Positions 19,252 through 27,860 of a stretch of 64,000 nt of DNA are shown here, in pieces; the first letter of the stretch is position 1, and each line of letters opens with the position of its first letter. The position numbers were made by a program, and so were the translations under genes. The notes under the pieces are model-generated. The model searched no databases. It worked only from the letters and a program-made list of their open reading frames with translations, and was not told the origin of the DNA. Origin of the DNA: Bacteroidales bacterium (GTDB lineage Bacteria; Bacteroidota; Bacteroidia; Bacteroidales; F082); NCBI GenBank assembly GCA_016282015.1, contig JAEEJS010000007.1, forward strand, positions 1 to 64,000. Direction: 5' to 3'.

Positions 19252-20130
19252 TCAAATTTCAAAATTTTTTGGGAACGGTGTCTCAAACTTCAGATCCTCA
19301 TGGGTGATGGGGTGGATGAAACAGAGTTTGTAGGCATGAAGACCGAGTCTTCCGATCTTGTCGTCACCGTCTCCGTATTTGGGATCGCCAACCACAGGGA
19401 AACCAATGTCCTGCAGGTGGACACGAATCTGGTTCTTGCGGCCGGTGTCGAGAGTGAGCTCGACCAGAGAGTATCCGTCGGACACCTTTATTAATTTATA
19501 GTGTGTGGTGGCAAATTTACCGCCGTTGTCGAACTTGCTCGAATAGGTTATAAACTGAGCGTTGTCTTTGAGCCAAGAGCTTATAGTACCTTGCTTTTTG
19601 CGCATCTCGCCGTGCACCAGGGCCACATAGCGGCGGTCGTAAACTGTGTTTTTCCAGTCCTCCTCAAATTTCAAGGCGACCTTCTTGTCTTTTGCGAACA
19701 ACAGCAGACCGGAGGTGTCGCGGTCCAGACGGTGTATGGTATGCGCATGACACTTTTGATGATTGGCTTCAAGATATTGATTCAGAATGCCTTGAACTGT
19801 TTCTTCCTCAGTGGTTGGCGAGTTGCAAAGTATGCCGTCCCGCTTCTCAACTACGAACAGATACTGATCTTCGTAAACTATCCTTACCCATGGGCTTTTG
19901 AGCGGCTCGCCGCCTTGGTTTCTGCCGATTTTTACCTCCATTCCAGGGGTAAGCTGGAAGTTGTGTTTGCTGACCTGTTGACCGTCCACGCTCACCGAAC
20001 CGGCGAGTATGTTTTTGGCCTTGGTACGGCTGATGCCATTCATCTTCTTCATGATGAAAGGTAAAAGTTCATCGTTATCCAATACCTTGAAAACCAAGTC
20101 TTTAGGCTTATTGTCTTTTTTGTTTTGCAT
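19252..20130 (-). CDS. RluA-family pseudouridine synthase
   Basis: 292 aa. An N-terminal S4 RNA-binding domain (about 15-75: LLPFIMKKMNGISRTKAKNI) is followed by the RluA/RluD catalytic domain with the signature HRLDRDTSGLLLFAK, whose Asp of RLDRDTSG is the catalytic residue. C-terminal motifs are GRKNQIRVHL and GDPKYGDGDDKIGRLGLHA. It isomerises uridine to pseudouridine in rRNA or tRNA; which site is not decidable. Promoter box 18 bp upstream. Confidence 0.93.
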   Translation of the reverse strand: MQNKKDNKPKDLVFKVLDNDELLPFIMKKMNGISRTKAKNILAGSVSVDGQQVSKHNFQLTPGMEVKIGRNQGGEPLKSPWVRIVYEDQYLFVVEKRDGILCNSPTTEEETVQGILNQYLEANHQKCHAHTIHRLDRDTSGLLLFAKDKKVALKFEEDWKNTVYDRRYVALVHGEMRKKQGTISSWLKDNAQFITYSSKFDNGGKFATTHYKLIKVSDGYSLVELTLDTGRKNQIRVHLQDIGFPVVGDPKYGDGDDKIGRLGLHAYKLCFIHPITHEDLKFETPFPKNFEI

Positions 20131-20147
20131 ACCAAAATTTATTTATA

Positions 20148-20155
20148 CAAAAATA
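20148..20155 (-). promoter_or_regulatory. Bacteroidota -7 promoter box (TATTTTTG)
   Basis: TATTTTTG on the minus strand 18 bp before the RluA-family gene, in the 105-bp divergent gap with the transketolase gene. Confidence 0.5.
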
Positions 20156-20188
20156 ATAAAAATATTTGCAAGGTAAAACAAAATCTAT

Positions 20189-20196
20189 TAAATTTG
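20189..20196 (+). promoter_or_regulatory. Bacteroidota -7 promoter box (TAAATTTG)
   Basis: TAAATTTG followed by C, 40 bp before the chosen ATG of the transketolase N-terminal subunit. It lies inside the longer frame that begins at 20125, which supports the downstream start at 20236. Confidence 0.6.
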
Positions 20197-20235
20197 CGCA
20201 AGAAAACGTATCACAAAAATTACTTTGATAATATC

Positions 20236-21078
20236 ATGACTATCAATGAATTAAAGAATGTTGCGTCGCAGGTCAGACGCGATATTATCCGAATGGTTCA
20301 TGCTTGTCAGTCGGGACATCCGGGCGGCTCGCTCGGCGCGACCGACATTGTGACGGCTTTGTATTTCGACCAGATGCACATCGAACCGAACAAGTTCAAA
20401 ATGGACGGCGCAGGTGAGGATATGTTCTTCCTCTCAAACGGCCATATCAGTCCGATGTTGTACAGCATACTCGCTCGCCGCGGATACTTCCCGGTAGCCG
20501 AGCTCGCCTCGTTCCGTCGTCTCGGAACACGCCTGCAAGGTCATCCTACACCGGTCGAAGGTTTGCCGGGCATCAGAGTGGCCAGCGGCTCGCTCGGTCA
20601 AGGTCTCTCGGTTGCAATAGGTGCCGCACAGGCCAAGAAGCTCAGCGGTGACAACAGCCTGGTATTCTGCCTCATGGGCGACGGCGAACAGGAAGAAGGT
20701 CAGATTTGGGAAGCCGCCATGTACGCTCCGGTGAAGAACGTCGACAACCTCATTGCCATAATCGATTACAACAAAAAGCAGATTGACGGCAGTACGGACG
20801 ACGTGATGAGCCTCGGCAACCTCCGCTCAAAATACGAGTCGTTTGGCTGGAAGGTTTACGAATGCGACGGCAACGACATGCAGGAGATAGTCGACACACT
20901 CAATATGACACGCGAGAACGCTCATCAGGGCTTTGCACAGATTATTCTGGCTCACACTGAGATGGGTATGGGTGTCAACTTCATGATGGGTACACACAAA
21001 TGGCACGGCACTCCGCCTAACGACGAGCAGGCTGCCGACGCTTTGTCACAACTTAAAGAAACACTTGGAGATTATTAA
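20236..21078 (+). CDS. Transketolase, N-terminal (thiamine diphosphate) subunit
   Basis: 280 aa. Start chosen at ATG 20236 (MTINELKN) because a promoter box lies at 20189 and the 37 upstream in-frame residues are Lys/Asn-rich and unlike the family. It contains SGHPGGSLGATDI, HPTP, the diphosphate-binding motif GDGEQEEGQIWEAA with the closing Asn (IIDYN), and GTHKWHGTPP. It covers only the first half of a full transketolase (about 650 aa); the other half is the next gene. The complex transfers two-carbon units in the pentose phosphate pathway. The two genes are separated by 65 bp that hold a palindromic element. Confidence 0.94.
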   Translation: MTINELKNVASQVRRDIIRMVHACQSGHPGGSLGATDIVTALYFDQMHIEPNKFKMDGAGEDMFFLSNGHISPMLYSILARRGYFPVAELASFRRLGTRLQGHPTPVEGLPGIRVASGSLGQGLSVAIGAAQAKKLSGDNSLVFCLMGDGEQEEGQIWEAAMYAPVKNVDNLIAIIDYNKKQIDGSTDDVMSLGNLRSKYESFGWKVYECDGNDMQEIVDTLNMTRENAHQGFAQIILAHTEMGMGVNFMMGTHKWHGTPPNDEQAADALSQLKETLGDY

Positions 21079-21083
21079 TTAAA

Positions 21084-21128
21084 CCCGTCGTCATTTCTCC
21101 GTTCCCTGCGGTCGGTCGAAATGACGGG
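21084..21128. repeat. Palindromic intergenic element, short form of family A
   Basis: GTCATTT and AAATGAC arms enclose CTCCGTTCCCTGCGGTCGGTCG. The right half closely matches the right half of the element at 53461-53583. It lies between the two transketolase subunit genes. Confidence 0.75.
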
Positions 21129-21143
21129 TAAAGATATAATATT

Positions 21144-22094
21144 ATGAAGATAGAAGTTCAAAACTACAAAGATACAAGAAGCGGTTTCGGCGACGGATTG
21201 GTTGAAGCCGGCAAGCGTAACCCCAAGGTGGTGGCTCTCACAGCCGACCTCACCGGCTCGGTCAAGATGGGCGACTTCAAGAAAGAGTTCCCGGACAGAT
21301 TCTTCCAGGTTGGTATTGCCGAAGCCAATATGATAGGCATTGCTGCAGGTCTGAGCATAGGCGGATACGTCCCGTTCACGGGCACCTTTGCCAACTTCTC
21401 GTCAGCACGTGTCTACGATCAGATTCGCATGGTGGTGGCTTACTCCAACAAGAATGTGAAGGTGTGCGCTTCGCATGCCGGTGTCACATTGGGCGAAGAC
21501 GGCGCTACTCACCAGACTCTGGAGGATGTGGGCATGATGAAGATGTTGCCTAACATGACAGTGCTCGTTCCTTGCGATTACAACCAGACAAAGGCCGCTA
21601 CCATAGCGGCTGCCGAGCTTGACGGCCCGGTCTATATGCGTTTCGGCCGTCCGAAAGTGGCCAACTTTACACCTGTAGACGAGCCATTCATCATCGGAAA
21701 GGCCCAAATGATTGAAGAAGGCAAGGATGTGTCAATATTCGCTTGCGGTCATCTGGTATGGAAAGCCATAGAGGCTCTGCCGATTTTGAAGGAAATGGGA
21801 ATAAACGCTGAGCTTATCAACATTCACACCATCAAACCGTTGGATACCGAAGCTATCTTAAAGTCGGTGGCTAAGACAGGCTGCGTGGTGACAGCCGAAG
21901 AGCATATGCGCAACGGCGGTCTGGGAGACAGTGTGGCACAGTTGCTGGCACTCCACAACCCGAAACCGGTCGAAATGGTCGCTGTCGACGACGTTTTCGG
22001 CCAGAGCGGCACCCCGGACGAATTGCTGAAGCACTATCATTTGGATACAGTGGATATCGTGGAGGCTGTGAAGAAGGTGATTGGGAGAAAGTAG
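21144..22094 (+). CDS. Transketolase, C-terminal (pyrimidine-binding) subunit
   Basis: 316 aa. The pyrimidine-binding domain has FFQVGIAEANMIGIAAGL, with the Glu that activates thiamine diphosphate, and PFTGTFANF; the C-terminal transketolase domain starts near KAQMIEEGKDVSIFACG. It completes the enzyme encoded by the preceding gene. Ends before an inverted heptamer array and a bidirectional terminator. Confidence 0.95.
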   Translation: MKIEVQNYKDTRSGFGDGLVEAGKRNPKVVALTADLTGSVKMGDFKKEFPDRFFQVGIAEANMIGIAAGLSIGGYVPFTGTFANFSSARVYDQIRMVVAYSNKNVKVCASHAGVTLGEDGATHQTLEDVGMMKMLPNMTVLVPCDYNQTKAATIAAAELDGPVYMRFGRPKVANFTPVDEPFIIGKAQMIEEGKDVSIFACGHLVWKAIEALPILKEMGINAELINIHTIKPLDTEAILKSVAKTGCVVTAEEHMRNGGLGDSVAQLLALHNPKPVEMVAVDDVFGQSGTPDELLKHYHLDTVDIVEAVKKVIGRK

Positions 22095-22103
22095 AAGACA
22101 GAA

Positions 22104-22182
22104 TAGTCTTTAGTCGTTAGTTGTTAGTCTAATGGCTATTTAAAAACTTCTAAAAATTCTAAAGACTAACGACTAAAAACTA
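22104..22182. repeat. Inverted arrays of TAGTCnT-type heptamers
   Basis: Four heptamers (TAGTCTT, TAGTCGT, TAGTTGT, TAGTCTA) at 22104-22131 face three inverted ones (AAGACTA, ACGACTA, AAAACTA) at 22162-22182. They can pair into a long imperfect hairpin between the transketolase gene and the terminator. Confidence 0.75.
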
Positions 22183-22210
22183 AAAAAGGACATCTGCGAT
22201 GTCCTTTTTT
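22182..22210. terminator. Bidirectional intrinsic terminator
   Basis: Hairpin GGACATC, loop TGC, GATGTCC, with A-run before and T-run after. It can end both the transketolase transcript (plus) and the tRNA-Met transcript (minus). Confidence 0.88.
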
Positions 22211-22213
22211 CAG

Positions 22214-22287
22214 TAGCGGGGATGAGAATTGAACTCATGACCTCCGGGTTATGAATCCGACGCTCTAACCAACTGAGCTACCCCGCC
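22214..22287 (-). tRNA. tRNA-Met (anticodon CAT)
   Basis: 74 nt, reading GGCGGGG at the 5' end and CCCCGCT plus discriminator A at the 3' end; CCA is not encoded. D-arm GCTC/GAGC, anticodon loop TTCATAA and T-arm with TTCAATT loop are all present. The acceptor stem has a G-T first pair, and the last anticodon-stem pair is A-C. Elongator Met is the best reading. A lysidine-modified Ile tRNA has the same anticodon and is not strictly excluded. Confidence 0.93.
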
Positions 22288-22387
22288 GTTTTCGGAGCGC
22301 AAAATTACACTATTTTTCGATACCTCAAACATTTTTTTTCATTTTTTTAAAAAATAAATTTTTCTCTCCACATTTAATAAATATTCG

Positions 22388-22395
22388 TATATTTG
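22388..22395 (+). promoter_or_regulatory. Bacteroidota -7 promoter box (TATATTTG)
   Basis: TATATTTGC, 31 bp before the ATG at 22426 of the DUF1573 gene. It overlaps a possible TTG start at 22393, which argues for the ATG. Confidence 0.65.
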
Positions 22396-22425
22396 CGATT
22401 TGAAAATTCAAGAAAAAGAGAAAAA

Positions 22426-22893
22426 ATGAAAAAGTTATTGGTTTTGATATGCGCTCTGTTCATGATGAGCGTTATCTCTTTTGCACAAAACAGTGATGAG
22501 GCTGTCAAACAAGACGGTCCGGAGATCACTTTTAAGGAAACCAGCCACGATTTTGGCAATATCCAGTTCAAAGGAAACGGCACATACGAGTTTGAGTTTG
22601 TCAACACAGGTAATGAGCCTCTCATCCTCTCACAGCCCAAGTCCTCATGCGGCTGCACAGTGCCTGAGTGGCCAAAACAGCCGATTCTTCCAGGTGAGTC
22701 GAATGTAATCAGAGTTACATACAAAAACACCGACCGTCAGGGAAATTTCAACAAATACGTGACTGTATTCTCAAATGCAGTGGTAAACAAAGAAGTTAAA
22801 CTGCGTATCAAAGGAACAGTGCTTCCTGAGCAGAACGAAACACTTCCCCTGAAGTTGGAACGCATCGGAACCCCAGTAAACAAAGATAATTAA
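22426..22893 (+). CDS. DUF1573 exported protein
   Basis: 155 aa from ATG 22426, with signal peptide MKKLLVLICALFMMSVISFAQ. The DUF1573 immunoglobulin-like domain spans about 32-140: HDFGNIQFKGNGTYEFEF, NTGNEPLILSQPKSSCGCT and YKNTDRQGNFNKYVTVFSN. The family is abundant in Bacteroidota and predicted to be periplasmic or surface-located; its function is not established. The CGC pair is conserved in the family. An aminotransferase gene follows 17 bp downstream and may be cotranscribed. Confidence 0.9.
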   Translation: MKKLLVLICALFMMSVISFAQNSDEAVKQDGPEITFKETSHDFGNIQFKGNGTYEFEFVNTGNEPLILSQPKSSCGCTVPEWPKQPILPGESNVIRVTYKNTDRQGNFNKYVTVFSNAVVNKEVKLRIKGTVLPEQNETLPLKLERIGTPVNKDN

Positions 22894-22910
22894 AATAATT
22901 ATAACATAGT

Positions 22911-24113
22911 ATGCCAACAGTATCAAAAAAAGGGCAGTTCATGCCGGCTTCACCAATCAGAAAGCTTGTTCCTTTCGCAGATGAAGCAAAACAGAGAGGT
23001 ATTCACGTTTATCACCTCAATATCGGTCAACCGGACATCGAGACAACACATTACGCTCTCGACGCCGTGAAGCATTTTGATGAGAAAGTTATTAAGTACT
23101 CAAACTCAGCCGGAAACCTTTCCTACAGAAAGAAGATTTGTGAGTATTATGCAAAAATCGGTATCAAGGTAACTCCGGATGAAATCATAGTTACCAACGG
23201 CGCTTCGGAAGCTCTTCAGATTGTGTTCATGTCAATTATGGACCGTGAGGATGAGGTCATCATCCCAGAGCCGTTCTACGCCAACTACAATGGTTTCGCT
23301 CAGACAGCGGAAGTACGCGTAAAACCTATTTATTCGTCAATTAACAACAATTTCGCATTGCCTCCGATTGAGGACTTCGAGAAAGCCATCACTGAGCACA
23401 CCAAGGCCATCCTCATCTGTAATCCTAACAACCCAACAGGTTATCTGTATTCAGAAAAGGAAATGGAGACTCTGCGTCAGATCATTTTGAAATATGACCT
23501 TTATCTCATTACAGACGAGGTGTACCGTGAGTTCTGCTACGACGGCATGAAACACGCTTCGGCCATGCATCTCAAAGGTGTGGAAGACAATGTCATTCTC
23601 ATCGACTCTGAGTCAAAGCGTTACAGCGCATGCGGTATCCGTGTGGGCCGTCTGATCACCAAGAACAAAGAGGTTATCTCAACAGCCATGAAGTTTGCCC
23701 AGGCCCGTCTGTCGCCACCTTCATACGGTCAGGTTGCAGCTGAAGCCGCTCTCGACACACCAGCCTCATATTTCGACGATATCGTTAAGGAATACAAGGC
23801 TCGCCGTGATGTGTGCGTTGAGGGAATCAACAAGATTCCGGGAGCATTCTGCCCAACACCTAAAGGCGCTTTCTACATTGTAGCACACTTGCCGATAGAC
23901 GATTCAGAGAAATTCTGCAAATGGTTGCTCACCGACTTTAACTATGAGAAGAAGACTGTGATGTTAGCCCCTGCAAGCGGTTTCTATTCAACCATCGGTC
24001 TGGGACGTCACGAGGTGCGCTTGAGCTACTGCCTCAACTGCGACGACCTGCGCGACGCAATGTTTATCTTGAAGAAAGCTTTGGAAGTTTATCCAGGAAA
24101 GACTAACAACTAA
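22911..24113 (+). CDS. PLP-dependent class I/II aminotransferase
   Basis: 400 aa. Fold-type I aminotransferase with NIGQPD near the N-terminus, TNGASEALQIVF, NPNNPTGYLYS, ITDEVYREFCYDG and the lysine motif SESKRYSACGIRVGRL, where the Lys binds PLP; the C-terminus has VRLSYCLN with the carboxylate-binding Arg. It is probably an aspartate or broad amino-acid transaminase. The Ser-Lys-Arg-Tyr-Ser-Ala-Cys-Gly context is typical of a Bacteroidota subgroup. The end overlaps the convergent DUF1343 gene by 4 bp. Confidence 0.93.
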   Translation: MPTVSKKGQFMPASPIRKLVPFADEAKQRGIHVYHLNIGQPDIETTHYALDAVKHFDEKVIKYSNSAGNLSYRKKICEYYAKIGIKVTPDEIIVTNGASEALQIVFMSIMDREDEVIIPEPFYANYNGFAQTAEVRVKPIYSSINNNFALPPIEDFEKAITEHTKAILICNPNNPTGYLYSEKEMETLRQIILKYDLYLITDEVYREFCYDGMKHASAMHLKGVEDNVILIDSESKRYSACGIRVGRLITKNKEVISTAMKFAQARLSPPSYGQVAAEAALDTPASYFDDIVKEYKARRDVCVEGINKIPGAFCPTPKGAFYIVAHLPIDDSEKFCKWLLTDFNYEKKTVMLAPASGFYSTIGLGRHEVRLSYCLNCDDLRDAMFILKKALEVYPGKTNN

Positions 24114-25234
24114 TAAATCAGATATTTTTCTCTGATTTTCAGATAATTGTCGATTCCGGCCTGCCACGATGAACGTATTTCATCCTCGCTAAGGCCGGAA
24201 TTGATTTTTTGTTTCAAGTCGGCAACACCAACCAATTTTATGAAATAGTTGTTGAAAAATTTTTCATCCTCACTGGCTTTCACGCGGGTATCTAGTATCC
24301 ACGAAAGGTTGAGCTTTTGCTCATTGTTGCGGTAACGGTGGGCATATTCCACCAGATTAACCGTGTCGGCCAAGGCCGGATGGGCGTAAATCTGGAAAGG
24401 AAATTTGGTGCCTCGGCCAACGCTGACATCTGTGCCTTCAAACAGACATAAGGAAGGGTAGAGGTAGACTGCTTCCCAATTGGGCAGGTTAGGCGACGGC
24501 CTCACCGGCAGCTTGTATATGGCGTTGCGTATGTAATTTCCAAGAGGGACGATGGTAAGGTCGCACTCCAGGCCGTCGCCTAACCATTTTTCCCCATTTA
24601 CCATCAGAGCGTATTCTCCAATTGTCAGACCGTAGACAATGGGCACAGGATGTAAGCCTACGAATGAGGAGTTTTCCGGCTCCAGCACCGGGCCGTCCAC
24701 ATAGAATCCGTTGGGGTTGGGGCGGTCGAGCACTATTACCGGCAGATTGCTCTCGGCAGCGGCTTCCATCACGTATGTCATGGTGGAAATATAAGTGTAG
24801 AACCTGCATCCCACATCCTGAAGGTCGAACAGCAGCACATCCACATTATGCAGTTGTTCGGCTGTGGGCTTTTTGTTTTTGCCGTAAAGCGAGACAATTG
24901 GGATGCCGGTTTTCTCGTCCACGCCCGAGTTTACATAGGTTCCAGCCTCAGCCGTGCCGCGAAAGCCGTGCTCAGGAGTGAAGATTTTTACCACATTTAT
25001 GTTATATGTGAGAAGGGTGTCGATTAGATGGGTGCCGTTGTCCATTATGCTGCTTTGGTTGGCGACCACGGCAACAGCTTTGTTTTGCAGGTAAGGCAGG
25101 TACAATTCCATTCTCGAAGCGCCTGTCACAGCATCTTTTGCCTCCAGAAGTTGTAGGGCGGCCTCGTCTTGCGCTTTGATATTCAATGAAATATATAATA
25201 ATGACAGAAATAACGCCAAAATTTTCCTTGTCAT
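24110..25234 (-). CDS. DUF1343 / NamZ-like exo-beta-N-acetylmuramidase
   Basis: 374 aa with signal peptide (ending NIKAQ). Family motifs: VAVVANQSSI, FTPEHGFRGTAEAG, DVLLFDLQDVGCRFYTYISTM, VLDRPNPNGFYVDGP and EGTDVSVGRGTKFPFQ. NamZ of Bacillus subtilis, the characterised member, removes terminal N-acetylmuramic acid from peptidoglycan fragments. Here it would work in the periplasm in cell-wall recycling. It is transcribed divergently from the LolE-type permease gene. Confidence 0.92.
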   Translation of the reverse strand: MTRKILALFLSLLYISLNIKAQDEAALQLLEAKDAVTGASRMELYLPYLQNKAVAVVANQSSIMDNGTHLIDTLLTYNINVVKIFTPEHGFRGTAEAGTYVNSGVDEKTGIPIVSLYGKNKKPTAEQLHNVDVLLFDLQDVGCRFYTYISTMTYVMEAAAESNLPVIVLDRPNPNGFYVDGPVLEPENSSFVGLHPVPIVYGLTIGEYALMVNGEKWLGDGLECDLTIVPLGNYIRNAIYKLPVRPSPNLPNWEAVYLYPSLCLFEGTDVSVGRGTKFPFQIYAHPALADTVNLVEYAHRYRNNEQKLNLSWILDTRVKASEDEKFFNNYFIKLVGVADLKQKINSGLSEDEIRSSWQAGIDNYLKIREKYLIY

Positions 25235-25248
25235 AACTGATAATTATT

Positions 25249-25256
25249 TATTTTTG
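25249..25256 (+). promoter_or_regulatory. Bacteroidota -7 promoter box (TATTTTTG)
   Basis: TATTTTTGC 17 bp before the permease start codon. This would give a very short leader of about ten bases. Confidence 0.5.
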
Positions 25257-25272
25257 CAATGATAAGAAAAAA

Positions 25273-26493
25273 ATGAACGCGGCGGGCTTTATATCCAAAA
25301 GAATTTTTTCACTGTCGAAGGAAAACCTTTCGTCGACGGTGATGCGCATTGCTGTGGTCAGTGTGGCGCTTGGCATAGCTATCATGCTGGTTTCCATTGC
25401 GATAGTTGTTGGATTTAAGCATCAGATCAAGGACAAGGTGGTGGGTTTTGTAGCACCTATTCACATTCAGGCACTGAACCAGAACGAGTCGATAGAGGAG
25501 ACTCCTTTTGTTTACGACAGCGTGCTGGCAGCCCGTTTGGACAGACCTTTTATCACTGCAGTCAATAAAACTGCCAACAAGGCCGGCATCATCAAGACTG
25601 ACGAAGAGATTCAGGCAGTGGTGCTCAAGGGTGTGGATCATGAGTATAACTGGAATTACATCAGTTCCTATCTGTTGGAGGGTGAAACTCCAAAATATCT
25701 TGATAATGAACGCTCTAATGATATTGTAATCTCAAAAATCATCTCCCAGAAGATGAATTTGAAGGTGGGTGATGATGTGAGGATATGGTTTGTGGATCCG
25801 GAGATGAAGGCCAGAGGCAGAAAACTTAATGTGAAAGGTATTTACGAGACAGGGCTTTCGGAATGCGATGAACGTTTTGTGTATTGCGACTTGAACCAGA
25901 TCCGCCGACTCAATGGCTGGGATGACAATCAGATAGGGCATCTGGAGGTTTGGGTGGATGACGAAAGTAAAATAGCCGACTACAACCAGACGCTATATTA
26001 CAGCATACCGACCAATCTGGTGTCTTATTCAGCCATGGAGACTTATCCGCAGATATTCGACTGGCTGGAACTTCAGGATATGAATGTGTTTATTATCATC
26101 ACCCTGATGCTGTTTGTGGCAGGCATTACAGTGATAAGCATGTTGCTGATTATCATTCTGGAACGCACATCCACCATTGGGTTGCTAAAGTCTATGGGTG
26201 CCAGCAACGGACTCATTAGAAGCATATTCATGAAACATTCATTCAAGATTTTGTTGATAGGTATGGCCATAGGCAATGTCTTCGGATTGTCGGTCTGCCT
26301 GATTCAGAAATATACCAATCTCATCTCGCTTTCGCCGGAATCGTATTATCTGTCGGCGGTTCCAATCGAGATGAATGTATGGTACATATTGGCCTTGAAC
26401 ATAGGGACCATGGTTTTGTGGATGCTGATGCTGTTGCTTCCTACTATGCTTATCAACAATATAAGACCGTCTAAATCAATCAGATTTGAATAA
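25273..26493 (+). CDS. LolC/LolE-type ABC transporter permease
   Basis: 406 aa. Topology of the FtsX/MacB group: a first helix near residues 24-48, a large extracytoplasmic domain (about 50-265), and three helices in the C-terminal FtsX domain (about 275-405, with LLIIILERTSTIGLLKSMGAS). In lipoprotein release systems two such subunits act with the ATPase LolD to extract outer-membrane lipoproteins. No ATPase gene is adjacent. It could also serve another envelope substrate. A hypothetical gene follows 19 bp later. Confidence 0.87.
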   Translation: MNAAGFISKRIFSLSKENLSSTVMRIAVVSVALGIAIMLVSIAIVVGFKHQIKDKVVGFVAPIHIQALNQNESIEETPFVYDSVLAARLDRPFITAVNKTANKAGIIKTDEEIQAVVLKGVDHEYNWNYISSYLLEGETPKYLDNERSNDIVISKIISQKMNLKVGDDVRIWFVDPEMKARGRKLNVKGIYETGLSECDERFVYCDLNQIRRLNGWDDNQIGHLEVWVDDESKIADYNQTLYYSIPTNLVSYSAMETYPQIFDWLELQDMNVFIIITLMLFVAGITVISMLLIIILERTSTIGLLKSMGASNGLIRSIFMKHSFKILLIGMAIGNVFGLSVCLIQKYTNLISLSPESYYLSAVPIEMNVWYILALNIGTMVLWMLMLLLPTMLINNIRPSKSIRFE

Positions 26494-26512
26494 TTCTAAA
26501 ACTGTTAAAGAT

Positions 26513-26941
26513 ATGGAAAACTACACCATTGAACCATTGAGAGGCTACGGCGAATTTGAATTCGGCATGTCGATAGACGATGTGGTTGAATCGCTCGGCC
26601 AGCCTTCAAACCAAGAGGAAATTGATTCGGCATATAATGATGGCAATCACATCATTGTGCTTGATTATGAAGACTTTGACCTGTCGATGTATTTCGAGGG
26701 CGACACTGTGCAGCGGCTTGCCAATTTCTACACTGTCAACGAGGAAAGCGTACTCTTTGGCGCTAAAATCTTCGACCTGAACAAAGACCAGCTTATAGAG
26801 CTGATGAAGGAAAATGGCTATGAGGATTACATAGAGGACAAGGAAGACGGCGACTGCATCACTTACGATGAGTTGAATATGGACTTCTATTTCGACAACA
26901 ATCAGTTGGTTGAAGTATTCTGGGAATGCCAGCGCGGATGA
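26513..26941 (+). CDS. Conserved-looking acidic protein of unknown function
   Basis: 142 aa from ATG 26513. A TTG at 26486 in the same frame would overlap the permease stop and is less likely. No signal peptide or membrane segment; strongly acidic (many Asp and Glu). It begins with GYGEFEFGMSIDDVVESLGQPS, which recalls the substrate-independent BamE/SmpA-like start (a short helix and the loop before GxP), and then has FDLSMYFEGDTVQRLANFY. No family is assigned. The 3' end overlaps the convergent xerD gene by 40 bp. Confidence 0.65.
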   Translation: MENYTIEPLRGYGEFEFGMSIDDVVESLGQPSNQEEIDSAYNDGNHIIVLDYEDFDLSMYFEGDTVQRLANFYTVNEESVLFGAKIFDLNKDQLIELMKENGYEDYIEDKEDGDCITYDELNMDFYFDNNQLVEVFWECQRG

Positions 26942-27828
26942 TACTGCATAATGGTCTGACGCAGGTAATCATCTGAAACGTGAGTATATATTTCGGTAGT
27001 TGAGATGCTTGAATGTCCGAGCATCTGCTGCACTGCGCGCAAGTCAGCTCCTCCTTCCAAAAGATGTGTGGCAAAGGAATGACGCAGTGTGTGCGGACTT
27101 ATGGTCTTTTTAATGCCGGCTTTCTCGGCCAGGCTTTTCACCAAAAGGAACACACTTTGACGGGTGAGGCTGCTGCCTCTGGCACTGATGAACACCTTGT
27201 CGGAATATTTAGGGTTGATATCCTGATGCATACGCTCGCCCTGAATGTAAAGCAGCATCTCGTTCAAGGTTTTTTTGCCAATGGGAATGAGTCTTTCTTT
27301 GGAGCCCTTGCCAAAGACTTTTATAAACTCATCTTTGAAATATATTTCGCTGATATTCAGCGATATGACTTCCGATACCCGCAGCCCGCAGCCGTACATC
27401 ACCTCAATTATGGCCTTGTTGCGGTGCCCGAATTTATCGCTCAGGTCTATGCAGTTCATCATGCTTACTATCTCTTCATAACTGAGCACTTCCGGTATGT
27501 GACGGCCTATGGTTGGGAAGCTGACAAGCTGAGTGGGGTCGGCTTCGCATATTCTTTCTTGAAGCAGATATTTGTAGAAACTTTTCAGTCCTGACAGTAT
27601 TCTGGCCTGAGAGGTGGCACTAATGCCCAAGTCGTATAGCTGGGCAAAAAAGTTTTCCAAGTCCTCATGGGTGATGCTATCAACCGAAAGCGAATGCCCC
27701 GACTCTTCCAAATGCTCTTTAAGCAATTCAGTATCATGGCAATACGCATCAATTGTATTGTCAGACAAAGCCTGCTCCAAACGAAGATAATCGCTGAAAC
27801 CTTTAATTAGACTCTTATCCAATAACAT
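26902..27828 (-). CDS. xerD: Tyrosine recombinase XerD
   Basis: 308 aa. N-terminal SAM-like core-binding domain (about 8-90: LRLEQALSDNTIDAYCHD). Catalytic domain with Arg of YGCGLRVSEVISL, Lys of KGSKERLIP, HTLRHSFATHLL, LGHSSISTTEIYTHV with the nucleophile Tyr. With XerC it resolves chromosome dimers at dif. The arrangement of a complete chromosomal Xer protein, not a phage integrase: short, without extra domains and with no adjacent att-like repeats. A promoter box lies 17 bp upstream. Confidence 0.93.
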   Translation of the reverse strand: MLLDKSLIKGFSDYLRLEQALSDNTIDAYCHDTELLKEHLEESGHSLSVDSITHEDLENFFAQLYDLGISATSQARILSGLKSFYKYLLQERICEADPTQLVSFPTIGRHIPEVLSYEEIVSMMNCIDLSDKFGHRNKAIIEVMYGCGLRVSEVISLNISEIYFKDEFIKVFGKGSKERLIPIGKKTLNEMLLYIQGERMHQDINPKYSDKVFISARGSSLTRQSVFLLVKSLAEKAGIKKTISPHTLRHSFATHLLEGGADLRAVQQMLGHSSISTTEIYTHVSDDYLRQTIMQYHPRWHSQNTSTN

Positions 27829-27845
27829 TCTATAAATTTCTTTTG

Positions 27846-27853
27846 CAAATATA
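27846..27853 (-). promoter_or_regulatory. Bacteroidota -7 promoter box (TATATTTG)
   Basis: TATATTTGC on the minus strand, 17 bp before the xerD start codon. Confidence 0.6.
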
Positions 27854-27860
27854 TAAAAAA

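Noticed and set aside
22214-22287. tRNA-Ile (CAT, lysidine) instead of tRNA-Met
   Set aside because: Body features fit Met elongator better, but the anticodon alone cannot exclude it; call left as Met.
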